Source: Nitzschia sp. pyKryTriq1
Lineage: Eukaryota; Bacillariophyta; Bacillariophyceae; Bacillariales; Bacillariaceae
NCBI GenBank assembly: GCA_956465555.1
Contig: OY101118.1
Location: 496,001 to 560,000, forward strand
Length of the DNA stretch: 64,000 nucleotides
Direction: 5' to 3'
The position numbers were made by a program, and so were the translations under genes. Below the pieces are notes generated by a model. That model searched no databases and had not been told where the DNA came from. It saw nothing but the letters and a program-made list of their open reading frames with translations. Of the stretch, positions 1 through 11,376 are shown piece by piece; positions within the stretch are counted from its first letter, which is position 1; each line of letters begins with the position of its first letter.

Positions 1-1099
1 GTATCTTTTGCATCGGGAATGTTGGTCCCGATGATACCCGAGGGACCCCGTTTCAACCAGCCAGCTGTATATAAACCTCCGAGTTCACCCGCAGCACTAT
101 CCACCAGTCCATGCGTATTGTTTAAAACCCCTTGCGCTTCATCAAACCATGGCTCCGTTCCCGCAATGGCGAGTCCCTTGTATCCAATACTCACTAGAGC
201 CTATGGGGCCACCGCCAAGAGATGCGACTGGTGAGATGACATCATGACTAGACTAGAACCTAATGTCATGCAAAAAATATTTTTCAGTTCTGATGTCACT
301 TACCAGTTGTGCATCTAGTGATTCTTCTTGGCCCGATCCAATTGCTCTCTGTAATCCTGTGTCTCCCTCCAACTGCGTTCGTTCACACACAACACGAGCC
401 AGTCTCGACGGATCGCCTTCTTCGGCTTCGAATCGCACTGGATTCAAAAGAAAGCGCAAATTTACTCGCCGACTCTTGATGATGTTGCTATTGCTATCCT
501 TCTCGAATGCGGCCTCCGTCAAGAGTTTGTCCATTCTCATTCGAGGTCGGGATCCTTCCAGTTCTTTTTGGGAAGCCTCGGTCGACTTGCCCATTTCCAG
601 TTCGTCCGACCGAACTATGAAATCGGCGTGGGGCAATTTGGTCAATTCTCGTAGCTCCTTGATGGTGAACGCCCCTTGAACATGACCTCTTCGCCCCACT
701 ACGGAAATGGTTCGTCCCTTTTCGTCACCACCCACGGGATCCAGAATATCCAATGCCCGCGTAGCAATATCCGTCACCTCCAACTCCTCTCTAGATTTCG
801 CCAAGATACGAGCACAGTCTAAGGCAACATTTCCGTGGCCGAGTACCACAATATTTTGATTGCTGGAGGCCATTAAGGCTTGTTCGACAATGGGTCCCAC
901 CCAATCAAAATCCACGTGCCCATTGTACCATGCCACAAATTTACGGGCACTTAAAATGCCCCGGAGATCCGAACCTGGCAGGTTCAAGATTCGATCGGAT
1001 TCACATCCATACGCCAGAACGACCATATCGTACATCTTCCGTAATTCTTCCAAGGAGACATCCTTTCCCACTTGAACATTTCCGTAAAATTGAATTCTC

Positions 1100-1130
<31 letters not shown>

Positions 1131-1506
1131 CACCACCGCCCTCCATCATCATGGCATCAAAATCGTGTTGCACATTTTTGACTTCTGGGTGATCGGGGGC
1201 GACGCCATTTCGAACCAACCCATATGCGGTAGGAAGACGCTCCAAAATATCAATGTGAAAGCATGATGATGATTCCTTCTTATTTTTGGATGCTGCCTGC
1301 AGATATTTGGCAGTATAACATCCCGAAGGACCGCTTCCGACGATCGCCACCTTCCAAGGATTATCTGGCGAGGATGAAAACCAGGAAACAAGATCGTGAC
1401 TGCTGCTGCTACTGCTGCTGCAACCACCACCAACAAAAGCAGACGTACGCCAGCATACTCTCGACCGAAAAGGACTGCCTAGCCTTCCAACTAGAGAATG
1501 AACCAT
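1..1506 (-). CDS. FDXR: NADPH:adrenodoxin (ferredoxin) oxidoreductase, mitochondrial type, C-terminus cut by window edge
   Basis: FAD enzyme that passes electrons from NADPH to a mitochondrial ferredoxin for Fe-S cluster or heme synthesis. Exon 1 is 1506..304 (401 codons); a 103-base intron (303..201, donor GTAAGT, acceptor CATAG) leads into exon 2, 200..<1. The FAD-binding Rossmann motif is VAIVGSGPSGCYTAKYL near residue 53. The family block LPTAYGLVRNGVAPDHPEVK follows, then the NADP motif VVLGHGNVALDCARIL. Exon 2 carries the C-terminal signature GLYTAGWLKRGPSGIIGTN and is open at base 1. The N-terminus is Arg/Ser-rich, consistent with a mitochondrial presequence (inference). Two poly-Ser tracts interrupt it; the one at 1101-1129 comes from a TCA microsatellite inside the otherwise conserved FAD domain. 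Confidence 0.93.
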
Positions 1507-2008
1507 GCTGATGGTGCTGCTGATGATGATTTTGAATGTACCTTAGTGGATGGTTCCATACAACAGTCTTTATTGTGAAGATACCGTATGCTGAAAAGGA
1601 GAAACAACGAGACACGCGAGACGCCGCATGATGGCCGACGACGAAAGATCGAAAGCGCGATTGCCTGCGGTACCAGGTACTGTATTACGCACGCACGCAC
1701 GTACTGGCACATATGACTCGTTCGATTCCTGTCGACTCCCAATTTATTCGCATGCAATTTGCCAATGCCCTTTTTTTTTCTTCAAGAATGACGAGATTAT
1801 TTCAGCATTCTCCCTTTTCCCTTCATCATCAATCATCACTTCTTTCTTGCCTTTGCTTCTGTTCGACCCTGTCCTTTCTCCTTTTGTTCTCTCTCCTGTG
1901 GTAATACTCTACTCTCGCAAATTCTGGGTACGGGTAGCCTACGAAGTAGTCTACATTCCATTGCATTTCTACAAGAGATGCAACACAACATTGCTGCCAG
2001 CCAATAGA
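1507..2008. other. Divergent intergenic spacer
   Basis: Spacer between the divergent FDXR and 2OG-oxygenase genes, so it should hold both promoters. The oxygenase frame stays open upstream to 1628, but that part is T/C-rich with no domain, so I treat it as 5' leader. No clear TATA box is seen. Confidence 0.5.
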
Positions 2009-3382
2009 ATGATGGGACGACCGACAACGGCAACAAGAACTCAAGACACAACATCATGTATGCTAATAATATCCTCGTTACGGAAACAGATGCTACTAGT
2101 AGCAGTACCCCTATTATTATGTTCTACATTGATCGTATGCTGCAAATGGCATCATGCCCGGGCTTTTGTCGTGAAAACAACAACTCGACATCATCACGCA
2201 GCACGACGATCGGCAGTTGATACTGGAACGAGATTGAATTCTAATTTCGAGTCAATTGATGGGGAAGCTCCTCTTCAAGAACTGTATTGGTTGGAAAAGA
2301 AATCTACTGATCGTGATGATGGTGCCATCTATGGATTGACGGATGATGATGATCTACTATTCGGAGTCGCCGACGACGACAATGACGATGACGACAACGA
2401 CGGTTCGGCATTGGGGAAAGCGATCGGTGAAGGAAAATTGATAATTTGTCTACCGGGGATTGCCAATCCAGAAGAATGCGAGACGCTCTTTTCCGCCGGC
2501 TGGGAGGCTTCTCAACGGCAGGCTACTCCTGCCGCGCGTGGACGATCGCGATTTAGCGTGTCCGATCCGATGGTCTTTGATAATGATGGTGGTGGTGGTG
2601 GTGGTGGTCGTCGTGGGACCGTCGTCGTGTTCACGGCCGAAGAAATATTGCTGAGAGTTTTGGATTACATTGACGAATACATTCCCAGCATTTACAGTTG
2701 GTTGTTTGACCCCATCTCGCCCGAGGACTGGACAAGTCGACAACCGCTGAATGCGGCGTTGGAACAACCTGATACACCACCAGAACCTTTTTTGGCAGAA
2801 ACATGTACCAATCTCCGGGATTTGTATATGCAGGGCGCCTTGGAATGGTCCGAAGGCGAGCCTGCCATCAACATTTATCAAGGCGGTGGCTATTTTGGGG
2901 CCCATAAAGATCATTTGGCTTTGACGATACTAATTCCACTGACGTCCGTAGAAGACTTTGAGGGGTAAGCCGAGAGAAAGCTGTGCTGCGGATACTATGA
3001 TATGCGTGTACTATCTGTGTTTACGGTTTGCGACGTCTTGCGTCTTTCCTTTAGCCTTTGGCCCTGCTGTGCTCATCCTTTCGTCCTTTTCGATCTTTGG
3101 CTTGTTGGCACACACAACAGTGGGGGTACAGGCTTTTGGGCCGGCAATCGTGCAGTCGATGAGAATCCCGGTGATGAGCCCGACTTGATTTTGAAGCCCA
3201 GTCCTGGTAGTGCTCTGCTGTTTGGTGGCGACGTGACGCATGCCGGTATGCCCGTTTCATCGGGAGTCCGGAGTGTCTTGGTCTGTAGCTTTTCGACCGT
3301 AACACCCGCTTCCAATCCCGATCGCTTACATGGGCTGCAGGCTCCACCCAAAGTCAGTGCCAATTTTAAAGGAACGGCATAA
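2009..3382 (+). CDS. Prolyl-4-hydroxylase-like 2-oxoglutarate/Fe(II) dioxygenase with ER or plastid presequence
   Basis: Two exons, 2009..2964 and 3121..3382, with a 156-base intron (donor GTAAGC, acceptor ACAACAG), giving 405 residues. The Fe(II) ligands are visible: H299-x-D301 in YFGAHKDHLALTILIPL and H359 in FGGDVTHAGMP. R369 is the probable 2-oxoglutarate-binding Arg. The exon join restores the block DFEGGGTGFW, which supports the intron. The N-terminus has a hydrophobic segment (LLLVAVPLLLCSTLIVCC-like) followed by HARAFVV, resembling a diatom bipartite plastid signal, though simple secretory-pathway targeting is possible. A Met at 2060 is an alternative start that fits the signal peptide better. 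A long Asp-rich low-complexity stretch and a Gly run precede the catalytic domain. The substrate is unknown. Confidence 0.8.
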
Positions 3383-3791
3383 TAATAGACTGAGTATTGG
3401 TAATGGGTAGCCGAATCGACAACAACCGAGTGTGTTGTTGTTGTTGTTGTTGTTGTTGAGTGCCGTGGAATGCTTCCCTGCTGACAATAGCCGCTCTACT
3501 AGTAGAGTGGAACGATTTTTAGAAGCAGTTTAGCCTACAAACTTTGACTTTCGGGCCTTCAAATCGTTCTATTCTTGTTTGTTTTTCTTAATAGAAAGAT
3601 TGTTGAATCTGTGTCAAATCTACTACTAGTAGCAGCAGACCAAGGTTCAGACTACCTAGTACAGCAGAATAAACGGTGGAAAGGCTACGTAGCTTCGACT
3701 GCCCTCACAAAGATTAACAGCAATGCGATATTCAACACATCATCTCGTAATATTCAAAATGGCCACTACAGTAATGTACTTGTACTGCTCT
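3383..3791. other. Convergent 3' spacer with (GTT)n microsatellite
   Basis: Lies between the 3' ends of the oxygenase and sulfite oxidase genes. It contains a GTT run at about 3434-3459. No gene seen. Confidence 0.5.
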
Positions 3792-6070
3792 TTACAGACG
3801 ATATCCCATGCGGAACCAGGAGTTGTTTCCAAGACCACGAACATTCCACACATGGTCACATGATTCGGGTTGAACGTTGAACGCCGAGTCGATGGCTTTG
3901 CAGGCAACCTCCACAGACATATCTTCCTTTACCAATGCTAGTACTTCTGCCTCCCAGAAAATCCATGCCCATGACCTACCAGGCCGTTGCTCGCTTCCTT
4001 CCTTGAGTTGGGCACTGGTCCACGACTTGGCGTCGTCTCCTGTCAGGTCGACCCGAACAATCTTGCGACCGCCACCAGCCCAAGCCCATCCCCTCACTTT
4101 CATAGTCACCCGATCACCTGGCTGAGCATTCTTGGCAAAGCTGCCAGCCTCCATTTCAGTAATACCCGAATACAAACTGGCTTCGCTCATGGAAGGCATA
4201 TCCTCAATGCGGACTTGACTGGCATCTGTGACTCCTGGTGGTAGGATCTTGTAGTTCAGTCCACGCTGCCAAGGACCTTCCGCCTCTTCTGTGGATAGCT
4301 CAATCTTGTTGATCCACTTGACGTTTCGAATACCCCCATAGCCTGGGACGATAACCTATTGAAAGACGATATATATATATATATGTGTGTATTGTTAGTG
4401 GGTGCCCATGTACAATGCAATGAATGCAAGTTCCTATATACCAATGAACGAACAAACGAACGAGCGAGCGAAGAAACAAAGAAACGTACCCGAAGCGGAT
4501 ATCCATGATCCCGAGGCATAATTTCCCCATTCATTTCATAGGCAATAATTACGTCACCATAGGGACTGACAGCCTTTTCAATGGGAATAGAGGCCATGAG
4601 GCCGTCGAGAGAGTAGAAACGAACGTGGTCCAAGCCCTTTTGTTCTTGGGCCACAATAGCATTTTGCAATCCAGCTTCTTCGAGGAGATGGGACAACCGG
4701 ACACCCGTCCATTTGGCAGTGGAGATGGCACCTTGACCCCATCCTGTTCCGGATGTACGTTGATACTTGTTGAACCCCGATCGTCGATTACCGCTGCACT
4801 GCATAGTTGTCACAATGCTGGTCTGAGGCATGTTCTTCAATTGCTCCAGGGTGAAAGCAATTTCCTTTTTGCCGTCGGCAGTCAAGTCGACTTTAAGTTC
4901 GAAGTTTTGGATTTGTTCAGCGGTCAAAAATGGGACAGGATGATGGTGACGAATGTAAAAGAGTGAATTTGGCGTCAAATAGTTTTGTGTTAACAAATGG
5001 GCTGGAGTTTCGGCGTTCATTGATTGTTCGGAATGGATACGAAGGGCTTTGTGACGGACCGGCTCGTTCGAAAAGGGATCTTCCGAAGTCTCATACATAA
5101 CCTCCATCTGTTCATCAATCTTTTCTTGGTCTTCATCTGCCAATCTTCCAATCACCATGTGTTCCATCAAGCGAGTTGGCAAATCGGAAGCAAAATGTTG
5201 TCGATAAGTATGCCAGTAGGGCTCGATACTCTATCCTCACAATAAAAGAAAAGAAAAAGCACGTGTCTCGTTGAGACAAACCCATGATACTTCAAGTAGT
5301 AGCACGATGATCCCGAAAAAGCGCAAATACAACGTACCGATCCAGCAGCTTGGAGAATCTGGGAAGAACATCAAAGAAGAATCACGAAATGCTGTGTGAG
5401 GGACTGATTGATTGATTGATTGATTGACATGGTTTACAATAATATGTCATCGAAAAAGCATCTAAACAATAACCGACGACGACGACGACTCCTCACCTTT
5501 TCTGATCCACCCGGGTGATTGGCAATGAAATCCGTAACATCGTAAACGACACCACCATACTGGAATGTAAGCAAAGAACAACCAAGGGTGAGGCATGATG
5601 TAATGAACATGTATGAAAGAACGAATCAGCCAGCGGCTACCTAATATAGCTAGTATAGAAATAAGACGTACACTCATCCAGATGGGTTTGCCATCCGATC
5701 CGTCATTTTCTGCCACTTGATCCGAAGTGAAGATTGGATATTTTGCCATCTCATCTTCATAGTCCTCGCCCGGCACGGGAAATGCTTCTTTTCCCACTTG
5801 CGAGGGAGTAAAGTGAGGGTGTGCTGGTGCTGGCTCGCACGATACCACCGTAGTGGCAGCAGCGGCGGCACCTCCGAGGGCCGCGACGGCGGCGAGCACT
5901 AGTTTAGGAGCGGAGAAATCCCGCGAAAATCCTCCTTCGGCAGAAGAAGAAGAAGATGATGATGTCGATGCCAGAGTGCTCATGACAACAGCCGCCGTGG
6001 GCTTGGGAATCGAACGAATGACCCGACTTGCCTGTCGCCCGGCGACAAGACTCATTCGTTGCAACATCAT
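3792..6070 (-). CDS. SUOX: Sulfite oxidase (cytochrome b5 heme + molybdopterin), mitochondrial type
   Basis: Oxidises sulfite to sulfate. Five exons: 6070..5672, 5559..5497, 5358..5338, 5230..4490 and 4355..3792, coding 595 residues; all joins are in phase 0. Residues 1 to about 40 look like a mitochondrial presequence, followed by a hydrophobic Ala-rich segment near 60-75, as in animal SUOX of the intermembrane space. The cytochrome b5 domain has heme ligands H148 (HPGG) and H173, 25 apart as in human SUOX. The molybdenum-ligand Cys is near 306 in TTMQCSGNRR. The dimerisation domain ends with WNVRGLGNNSWFRMGYRL. Exon 3 is only 21 bases and encodes ILQAAGS between the heme ligands. Intron 4 holds an (AT)n/(GT)n microsatellite. 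The frame can only be joined through the microexon, so the model is well supported. Confidence 0.93.
4368..4390. repeat. (AT)n(GT)n microsatellite in SUOX intron 4
   Basis: Perfect AT dinucleotides followed by GT dinucleotides inside the last intron. Confidence 0.9.
5404..5427. repeat. (GATT)n microsatellite in SUOX intron 2
   Basis: Tandem GATT units in the 138-base intron between exons 2 and 3 of sulfite oxidase. Confidence 0.9.
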
Positions 6071-6419
6071 GGCTGATGGATTTCTACTTTTGCTTGTGCT
6101 GCTTCTTCCACTCTTCTATCTGCCTTTTTGCCAAAATATGCAAGACGTTGAGACAAAGCAGACTAGTAGAGACTACTCGTACGGGTACCGGTAGACTAAT
6201 AGTTGAGCCGATGTGAGATGTTTGTTTTACTTCAAGAGGCCCTTTCGTCGTTGAAAGTGACGGTGATGTTGCATGGTGTTGTTTCCCCGATGCGATGAGA
6301 AGCGAGCAAGAAGGATCCGCCCGGTTCGCTTTGATAAGTATTTTTGGTCGATTTGATCGAAGATATCTGACGTCAGCATTGCAATCCAATAGTTCGGATA
6401 TTCGGCACAACTCTATTTT

Positions 6420-6620
6420 GGCCTGTACCTGGTTCAGTACGAGTACTGTACTTGTCCTGAACCGGTACATACTTGTACCGTACTCGTGTACAGCAGTACC
6501 GGTACCCTGTCATACTCCGGTATGTACCGTACGCAGCAGTACGGTAGACTACCGGTAGGTGATAGTACTGGTACTCTACTGTACGTACTGCACGGTACAA
6601 GTACAGTACAGTACCAGGAA
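6420..6620. repeat. GTAC/ACCGGT palindrome-rich cluster
   Basis: About 200 bases made almost entirely of overlapping short palindromes (GTAC, TACCGGTA, GTACGTAC-like). The same texture recurs at 33890-34140, 55930-56110, 58370-58570 and 61560-61770. It may fold into hairpins; function unknown. Confidence 0.75.
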
Positions 6621-6689
6621 CATCCAAGGGTGCGGGTCACCGCGCACTAACGTGGAACTCGCTTTACGGGCACGCTTGGACAATGCTCT

Positions 6690-6990
6690 TTCGCGCTAGC
6701 CACGCTCCGTGGCAAAGCCCGCTTGGCCTGGGCCAAGATTCTTGGCCTACTCTTGGCCCAGGCCAAGATTTCTTGGCCTAGTCTTGGCCCAAGGCCTACC
6801 CCCTTTCTGTACCCCCAAAAGAGTAAACAGACTAGTCGTCGAATTTCAAACATCGCATCAGCGCATCAGCGCTCATCATCCCATTTCATCATACAGATTT
6901 TTTTTAAAAATGGGGGGGGAAGCACAGAGAAGGGGGGCTCTAGGCCAAGAATTCTTGGCCCAGGCCAAGAACCGTGGGCCACGCTGAGAA
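6690..6990. mobile_element. Possible MITE-like element with GGCC-rich inverted repeats
   Basis: The 16-base unit CTTGGCCTGGGCCAAG lies at 6722-6737. Its reverse complement CTTGGCCCAGGCCAAG is at 6752-6767 and again at 6954-6969. The right copy, with flanking AATTCTTGGCC, is an inverted match to the left block with one extra A. The ends thus form imperfect inverted repeats around about 200 bases of non-coding DNA containing T8 and G8 runs. There is no transposase frame. I saw no certain target-site duplication, so element status is an inference. Confidence 0.4.
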
Positions 6991-7526
6991 GCAGACACCG
7001 CGGTTTCGATTTAACGCGCTTTTGAGTTCAGTGGAGGAAGGTGGAGCGCGCGTGATCGCTCGATCCTTGGATGTTCCAGTACTTGTGGCTGAGAGCCTAC
7101 CGGTAGTCTCTTGCTACAGTACGAGTAATACCTTGCACCCTTGCTCGCCTTTTTCTCCCCTACAGTACGATAGGGGATAAGCTACTACTAGTATTTCTAG
7201 AAGATACTGAGGGAATGATTTTCCGTTTCTTACAAAGATGGCTGGTGAAGCGGTGAAGCCGAATGCCGCAGCAGCGCCTATTCTTTTCTACTCTACGGAA
7301 AGTAGATACCAATCGTAGCTAGCAAGCGTAGCTCACGCCTCTAGTAGTAGCTCCGCGAACCATTACAGTATTTCAAGTGTCCATTTCTACTTATATAGTT
7401 GAGAAGACTCATTGTCACTGCCGTCAAGAATCTTGTTCCATTGTAATAATCATAAATTTCGAAATTATTGTCTACTCCCATACTATTGTAGTACGTACTA
7501 CTCACCATCCTCATTGTATACTCTTT

Positions 7527-8600
7527 TTAGACTTCAAAAGCCTCCACATCAGCCCCCTTTTTACCACTACCATCTTTGCGCTGGTCTGCGGCCAAGAGCA
7601 AGGATACCATATTGTTCGAATTGGTATCCTGTTCATCATTGGCCGCCGCGACCACGGCAGCAGCGGACGCCACAGCTTCGGCCAAGGAGGGATCTCCTAC
7701 GGTCTCGTGCGCGACTGCCGCAGCAATGGCGGAATCCCAGCTCTGTTTCCACTGGGTCAGCAAGTACACGGACTTGCTCAAAGACCCAAAGGCTTTGTCG
7801 TACAAGGCGTTGATATCTTCGCTAGAGGCCGGTGGGTTGGGAGGACTTCCACCGTTCAACATGGAAGTCGATGCCTCGACAGCCGCGTTAGCAGCTTCTT
7901 CCACAGAGATGCCCTCGATCTCGGAAGTCGAAGCCGTAGTGTTGCTGGTAATGGCATGAATTAGTCGCATCGTATCACTGGATGCTTCTTGGACGGCCGC
8001 GCCCAGATCGGGTCCAATCTCGTCAAAGCTGTAGCCATCCTTTACCGATTTGGTCCCTTCTGCGGGTGGTCCATTCAAAATGATGGCATCCGAGTTCAAT
8101 TCCATGGTACTTCCGTTGAGTTTGACCTTTTTCTGTCCTGGGCCGACTGTGTACAAGATGGAATTCGGTTCCCCATCGCTGCTTCGCTTTCGCTGGGTAC
8201 GCCGTTTTTCATTTAGATTGCGCTGGCAGCTGAAGCATAGTCCGGAACGCATGTACAACGAAGAGGGCTCTGTCGGTTCACTATCATAGAGGAGGACAGG
8301 AACGCCCACCTTGGAGCACTCGGGAGTGGCGCACTTTTGCTTGCCGGCTCCGTTGGGGATGGTAACGTGGGGATTGATAGCAGCTGCGTCGATATCCGCA
8401 TCGTTAGGGACGATGGAGTAATCAATAATGATGAAGCGTTTCTTCTTGAGACGAACCATGACCTGACCGTCATGGGCGCCTTCCACTCCCTCGCGACGAT
8501 GATAGACGTTGCCATTGGCACGGCCGAGACGAAGATCGAGGTCCTCGGCGAATTCCTCGATGGGAATGATCACCTGAACGTCGGAGTTTGGAGCGCTCAT
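7527..8600 (-). CDS. Hypothetical protein with a paired-Cys (zinc-knuckle-like) motif and basic stretch
   Basis: Single exon, 357 residues. I do not recognise a named family. Residues about 10-80 form a beta-rich N-terminal module (QVMVRLKKKRFIIIDYSIV). Next comes C90-x4-C95-x26-C122-x2-C125, which could bind one Zn, followed directly by a basic run KRRTQRKR (132-139) that could be a nuclear signal or nucleic-acid contact. The C-terminal half is Ala/Ser-rich with a possible helical region around SVYLLTQWKQSWDSAIAAAV. A nuclear regulatory role is conceivable, but nothing in the sequence proves it. The start at 8600 opens the conserved-looking module directly. Confidence 0.75.
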   Translation of the reverse strand: MSAPNSDVQVIIPIEEFAEDLDLRLGRANGNVYHRREGVEGAHDGQVMVRLKKKRFIIIDYSIVPNDADIDAAAINPHVTIPNGAGKQKCATPECSKVGVPVLLYDSEPTEPSSLYMRSGLCFSCQRNLNEKRRTQRKRSSDGEPNSILYTVGPGQKKVKLNGSTMELNSDAIILNGPPAEGTKSVKDGYSFDEIGPDLGAAVQEASSDTMRLIHAITSNTTASTSEIEGISVEEAANAAVEASTSMLNGGSPPNPPASSEDINALYDKAFGSLSKSVYLLTQWKQSWDSAIAAAVAHETVGDPSLAEAVASAAAVVAAANDEQDTNSNNMVSLLLAADQRKDGSGKKGADVEAFEV

Positions 8601-9639
8601 CTACGAGTGCAGGAACAAACAGTGAAGTGAGTGTCACAGAAACAGAGATCAGTGGATAATCTTATTCAGCATTGGGACCTTTTAAAAAGATGAAGCTAGT
8701 CGAGATCGACCCGAATTCCCATACATCGGGGCGAATAATATCAAGCACGTAGGATTGCACGAAGCTCGACGTACTGCAGCGCTAAGAGGTCTGGATCTTT
8801 TGAATGGGCTCCGGATAACGCTTTCGACGATCGATCGAAGCACAACTTTCCCACTTCGTTCCCTTGACACTTATCATGGACCCATCGGAAAGATACTTAC
8901 ATTGGAAGTTGTTGTAGACTGATGGAATCAAAATGATACAAACCCAAAGTCTTCGCGCGATGATCGCGAAGTGTGAAAAGGGATCGTACAGCGCGGTGTG
9001 GTGCGCAAAAAGGAGTGGCGAGCGGAGGTGCGCATCGGGACGGAGCGGAGGTCGGATTGCGTTGTTTTCAGACGAAAAAGCGACGAGCGAGATGACCATC
9101 GATCGATCATCGAAGTCGTCGGTCGGTCGTCGAGAAGAGAGAAGCAGACCGTGCCGTAGACTACCGGTAGTACTGTGCGTACCGGTGCATACAAGTAGAC
9201 TACGCGTTACTCGTGCAAGATGCGCACACAACATTGTTCGTCATGCCGGCGCGCTCGCTGGAGGCAGGGGAGGCGGTTCGAATTAATCAGAATCGAAAAA
9301 TCAAGACATTACGCGCGCCACGCGGGTTCTATTCAAATATGGACGACTCAGACGACTCAAAATGTTCAGGAAGCAGATCGGACTTTTTCGGGTCGGCCGT
9401 CGCGGTCACCCAAGATCACGGCCACGACCGCATGATGAGATGCCTTTGCTTTGTGCCGCACAACCGATCTTGATGCTAGCCTGGTACTCGTAACAAACAC
9501 TCTGTACTTCTCTACTCTGCAACAACGAAACGCTACTGTACACAGCAAATATCATCCTCTTTTAAGAACCCGCGAAAGTAAAGTCAGTAGAAACTGACCG
9601 ATCGTATCGAGCAGTTGTCGCAAACAAGCATTTCACATC
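8601..9639. other. Divergent intergenic spacer
   Basis: About 1.04 kb between divergent genes. It contains a short hairpin (CTTCGCG at 8951-8957 with CGCGAAG at 8965-8971). Open frames here lack domain features. No gene called. Confidence 0.5.
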
Positions 9640-10868
9640 ATGGATCCTGCCACGCTCGTGTTGAAAAAGACGGTCCCAGCCGATCAGGGCAAGGTACGTC
9701 GTGTCGCGTCGCCAAAGTTACTGGCATCGAAGCAGTCAAGTTTCCCTACATATGTTCGTGTATGTGCCATCTTTCTCACGCACGTTGGCTTCCGATTCCG
9801 ATCTACGTCGTACCATAGAACCGAAAAGCCATTGAAGCTCTCTCCCCAAATGCCTTGAAACAGAGCCCGCTGCAGTTCCTCCCCTTTGACGTGCTGGAAG
9901 ACGTGGGAGACGACCAGGAAGAGGAGGAAGAGAAACCATTTCTCTTGTGTTCCTACAATCAGGTACAAAGCGGAACCTACCGGTCGCCCTACACTAGTCG
10001 TTTGTTTACCGTCGACAAGGCAGGAAAAACCGCCCAAATTGTAGATCCCAAGCCGGTCGCCGAGGACGAAAAGGATATTCGGAATTTAGAAAAGGCGGCC
10101 AATGAAGTATGGTGGCCGTATGTACAAATGTATTACGGATGGGAAGGGACCGGAAGTGTCTTTCTCAAGAAAGGCAAGGGATCGACGTTCGGAGGCGTCT
10201 TTGGATTGCAAAAGAAATCGGAGGACAACGGTACCTGGGATTGTGTTCATTTAGTACAAGTGGACGAGCCCAAGAGTGGAACCTGCAATTATCGACTGGA
10301 TTCGGCAGTAGTCATGTCGATACGTCCCTACAAGGGTTCTACGATTAGTTCTTCGTTGAACAAGGAAACTGTCAAATCTCTCAAAGTCCGAGCATCGGGC
10401 GTCGCCGGGAGTCATTTGGAGAATCTAGGCAAAATGATGGAAGATATTGAAATGGAGTTCCGATCACGACTAGAACGGGTCCATATTCCAAAGTCGTTGG
10501 AGATTATGGAGTCTGCCTACAAGACCGGTCGAGACTCAGTCACAGCCGCTACCATCACTGGAATGGATGAAAGTGAAGAGCCCATGAATTTGACAGGAAT
10601 GGGAGTTGGTCCCTCCATGATTGGGGAGATTGCGAGCAAAGCAGAACAGAAACAAGTAGAAGGAAGTGCGTTTTTGGAATCCATGAAGGCACAACAAAAG
10701 AAGAGAGAAACACAAATGAGTGAACAAAACAAGGACTATTACTCTGAAATGAAGTCCGCTCTCAAAAAGAGCACCCTCTCTCCGACACCCAAACCCAAAG
10801 CTCCCATCGAGACGCCGACTCCTGAATTTGCAAACTTTCGAAACAAGCTTAAGAAAGCAGGAAAATAG
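9640..10868 (+). CDS. CAPZB: F-actin capping protein subunit beta
   Basis: Forms the CapZ heterodimer with the alpha subunit and caps the barbed end of actin filaments. Exon 1 is 9640..9693 (18 codons, MDPATLVLKKTVPADQGK); the intron is 9694..9818 (GTACGT...CATAG); exon 2 is 9819..10868; total 367 residues. Family blocks seen are PFLLCSYNQVQSGTYRSPY, the acidic linker, NEVWWPYVQMYYG, GVFGLQKK, TWDCVHLVQVDE and NYRLDSAVVMSI. The C-terminus is roughly 90 residues longer than in animal CapZ beta (about 275 residues); the extra part is Lys/Glu/Ser-rich and ends in FANFRNKLKKAGK. This could add actin or regulator contacts (inference). The first-exon join is phase-consistent, but the exon is short, so the exact N-terminus is less certain than the rest. 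Confidence 0.88.
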
Positions 10869-11376
10869 AGAGAAGAATACTAGTTTTATATTTACTATCG
10901 TATTCGTACCGGTATGGATGTTATACTTTGTGCATGGAAACCAACAGGCTTCATACAAGCACTGGTGCCATACTGTTTTTCAAAGAACGTAAGCTCTGAT
11001 AATTTTTTTCCAGCATTGTGGAATGCAGTGGATATAGACAGTCAGTCTCTACCGTACGATTGCAACGTTAACAGGAGAGATTTACAACCATTACGGTATG
11101 CTATTGTCTTCAGGGAGGGAGAGAGAGAGAGAGAGAGAATAGTAGATTTAAAAGTTTCCCCATGCCGAGATATTATGCATTGCTGGCTTGCTTGATAGGT
11201 GTCACCCGATGAACTTTCTGGTGCCTTCCAGTCGACATCGACACACAGGACATACGAATACTGTAATACGCACACACATCATCATTATAATCCAATGAAT
11301 GCGCCGTTTAAAAGTAAAAAGAGAATATTGTGCAGTGGATGCATGTATGGACAGACAGGTGTATGCAGGCAAGCAT
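10869..11376. other. Convergent 3' spacer with (GA)n
   Basis: Between the 3' ends of CAPZB and the EF-hand membrane protein gene. Contains a (GA)n run at 11113-11139. No gene seen. Confidence 0.5.

Larger units (their letters stand above)
6071..7526. other. Gene-free repeat-rich spacer
   Basis: 1.45 kb between the 5' end of SUOX and the 3' end of the next gene. It contains a GTAC-palindrome cluster (6420-6620), a MITE-like inverted-repeat segment (6690-6990) and more CTAGTAG-type palindromes near 7180-7350. Short open frames here have no recognisable domain and run through the repeats, so none is called. Confidence 0.6.

Noticed and set aside
1628-2008. N-terminal extension of the 2OG-oxygenase frame
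   Set aside because: T/C-rich leader without domain; a hydrophobic signal starts after the later Mets.
6647-7025. Open frames of 68-100 codons across the GGCC repeats
   Set aside because: They read through inverted repeats and homopolymers on several frames; composition is that of the repeat.
9265-9290. GGTTCGAATTAATC as a tRNA T-arm
   Set aside because: No matching acceptor, D or anticodon stems nearby.
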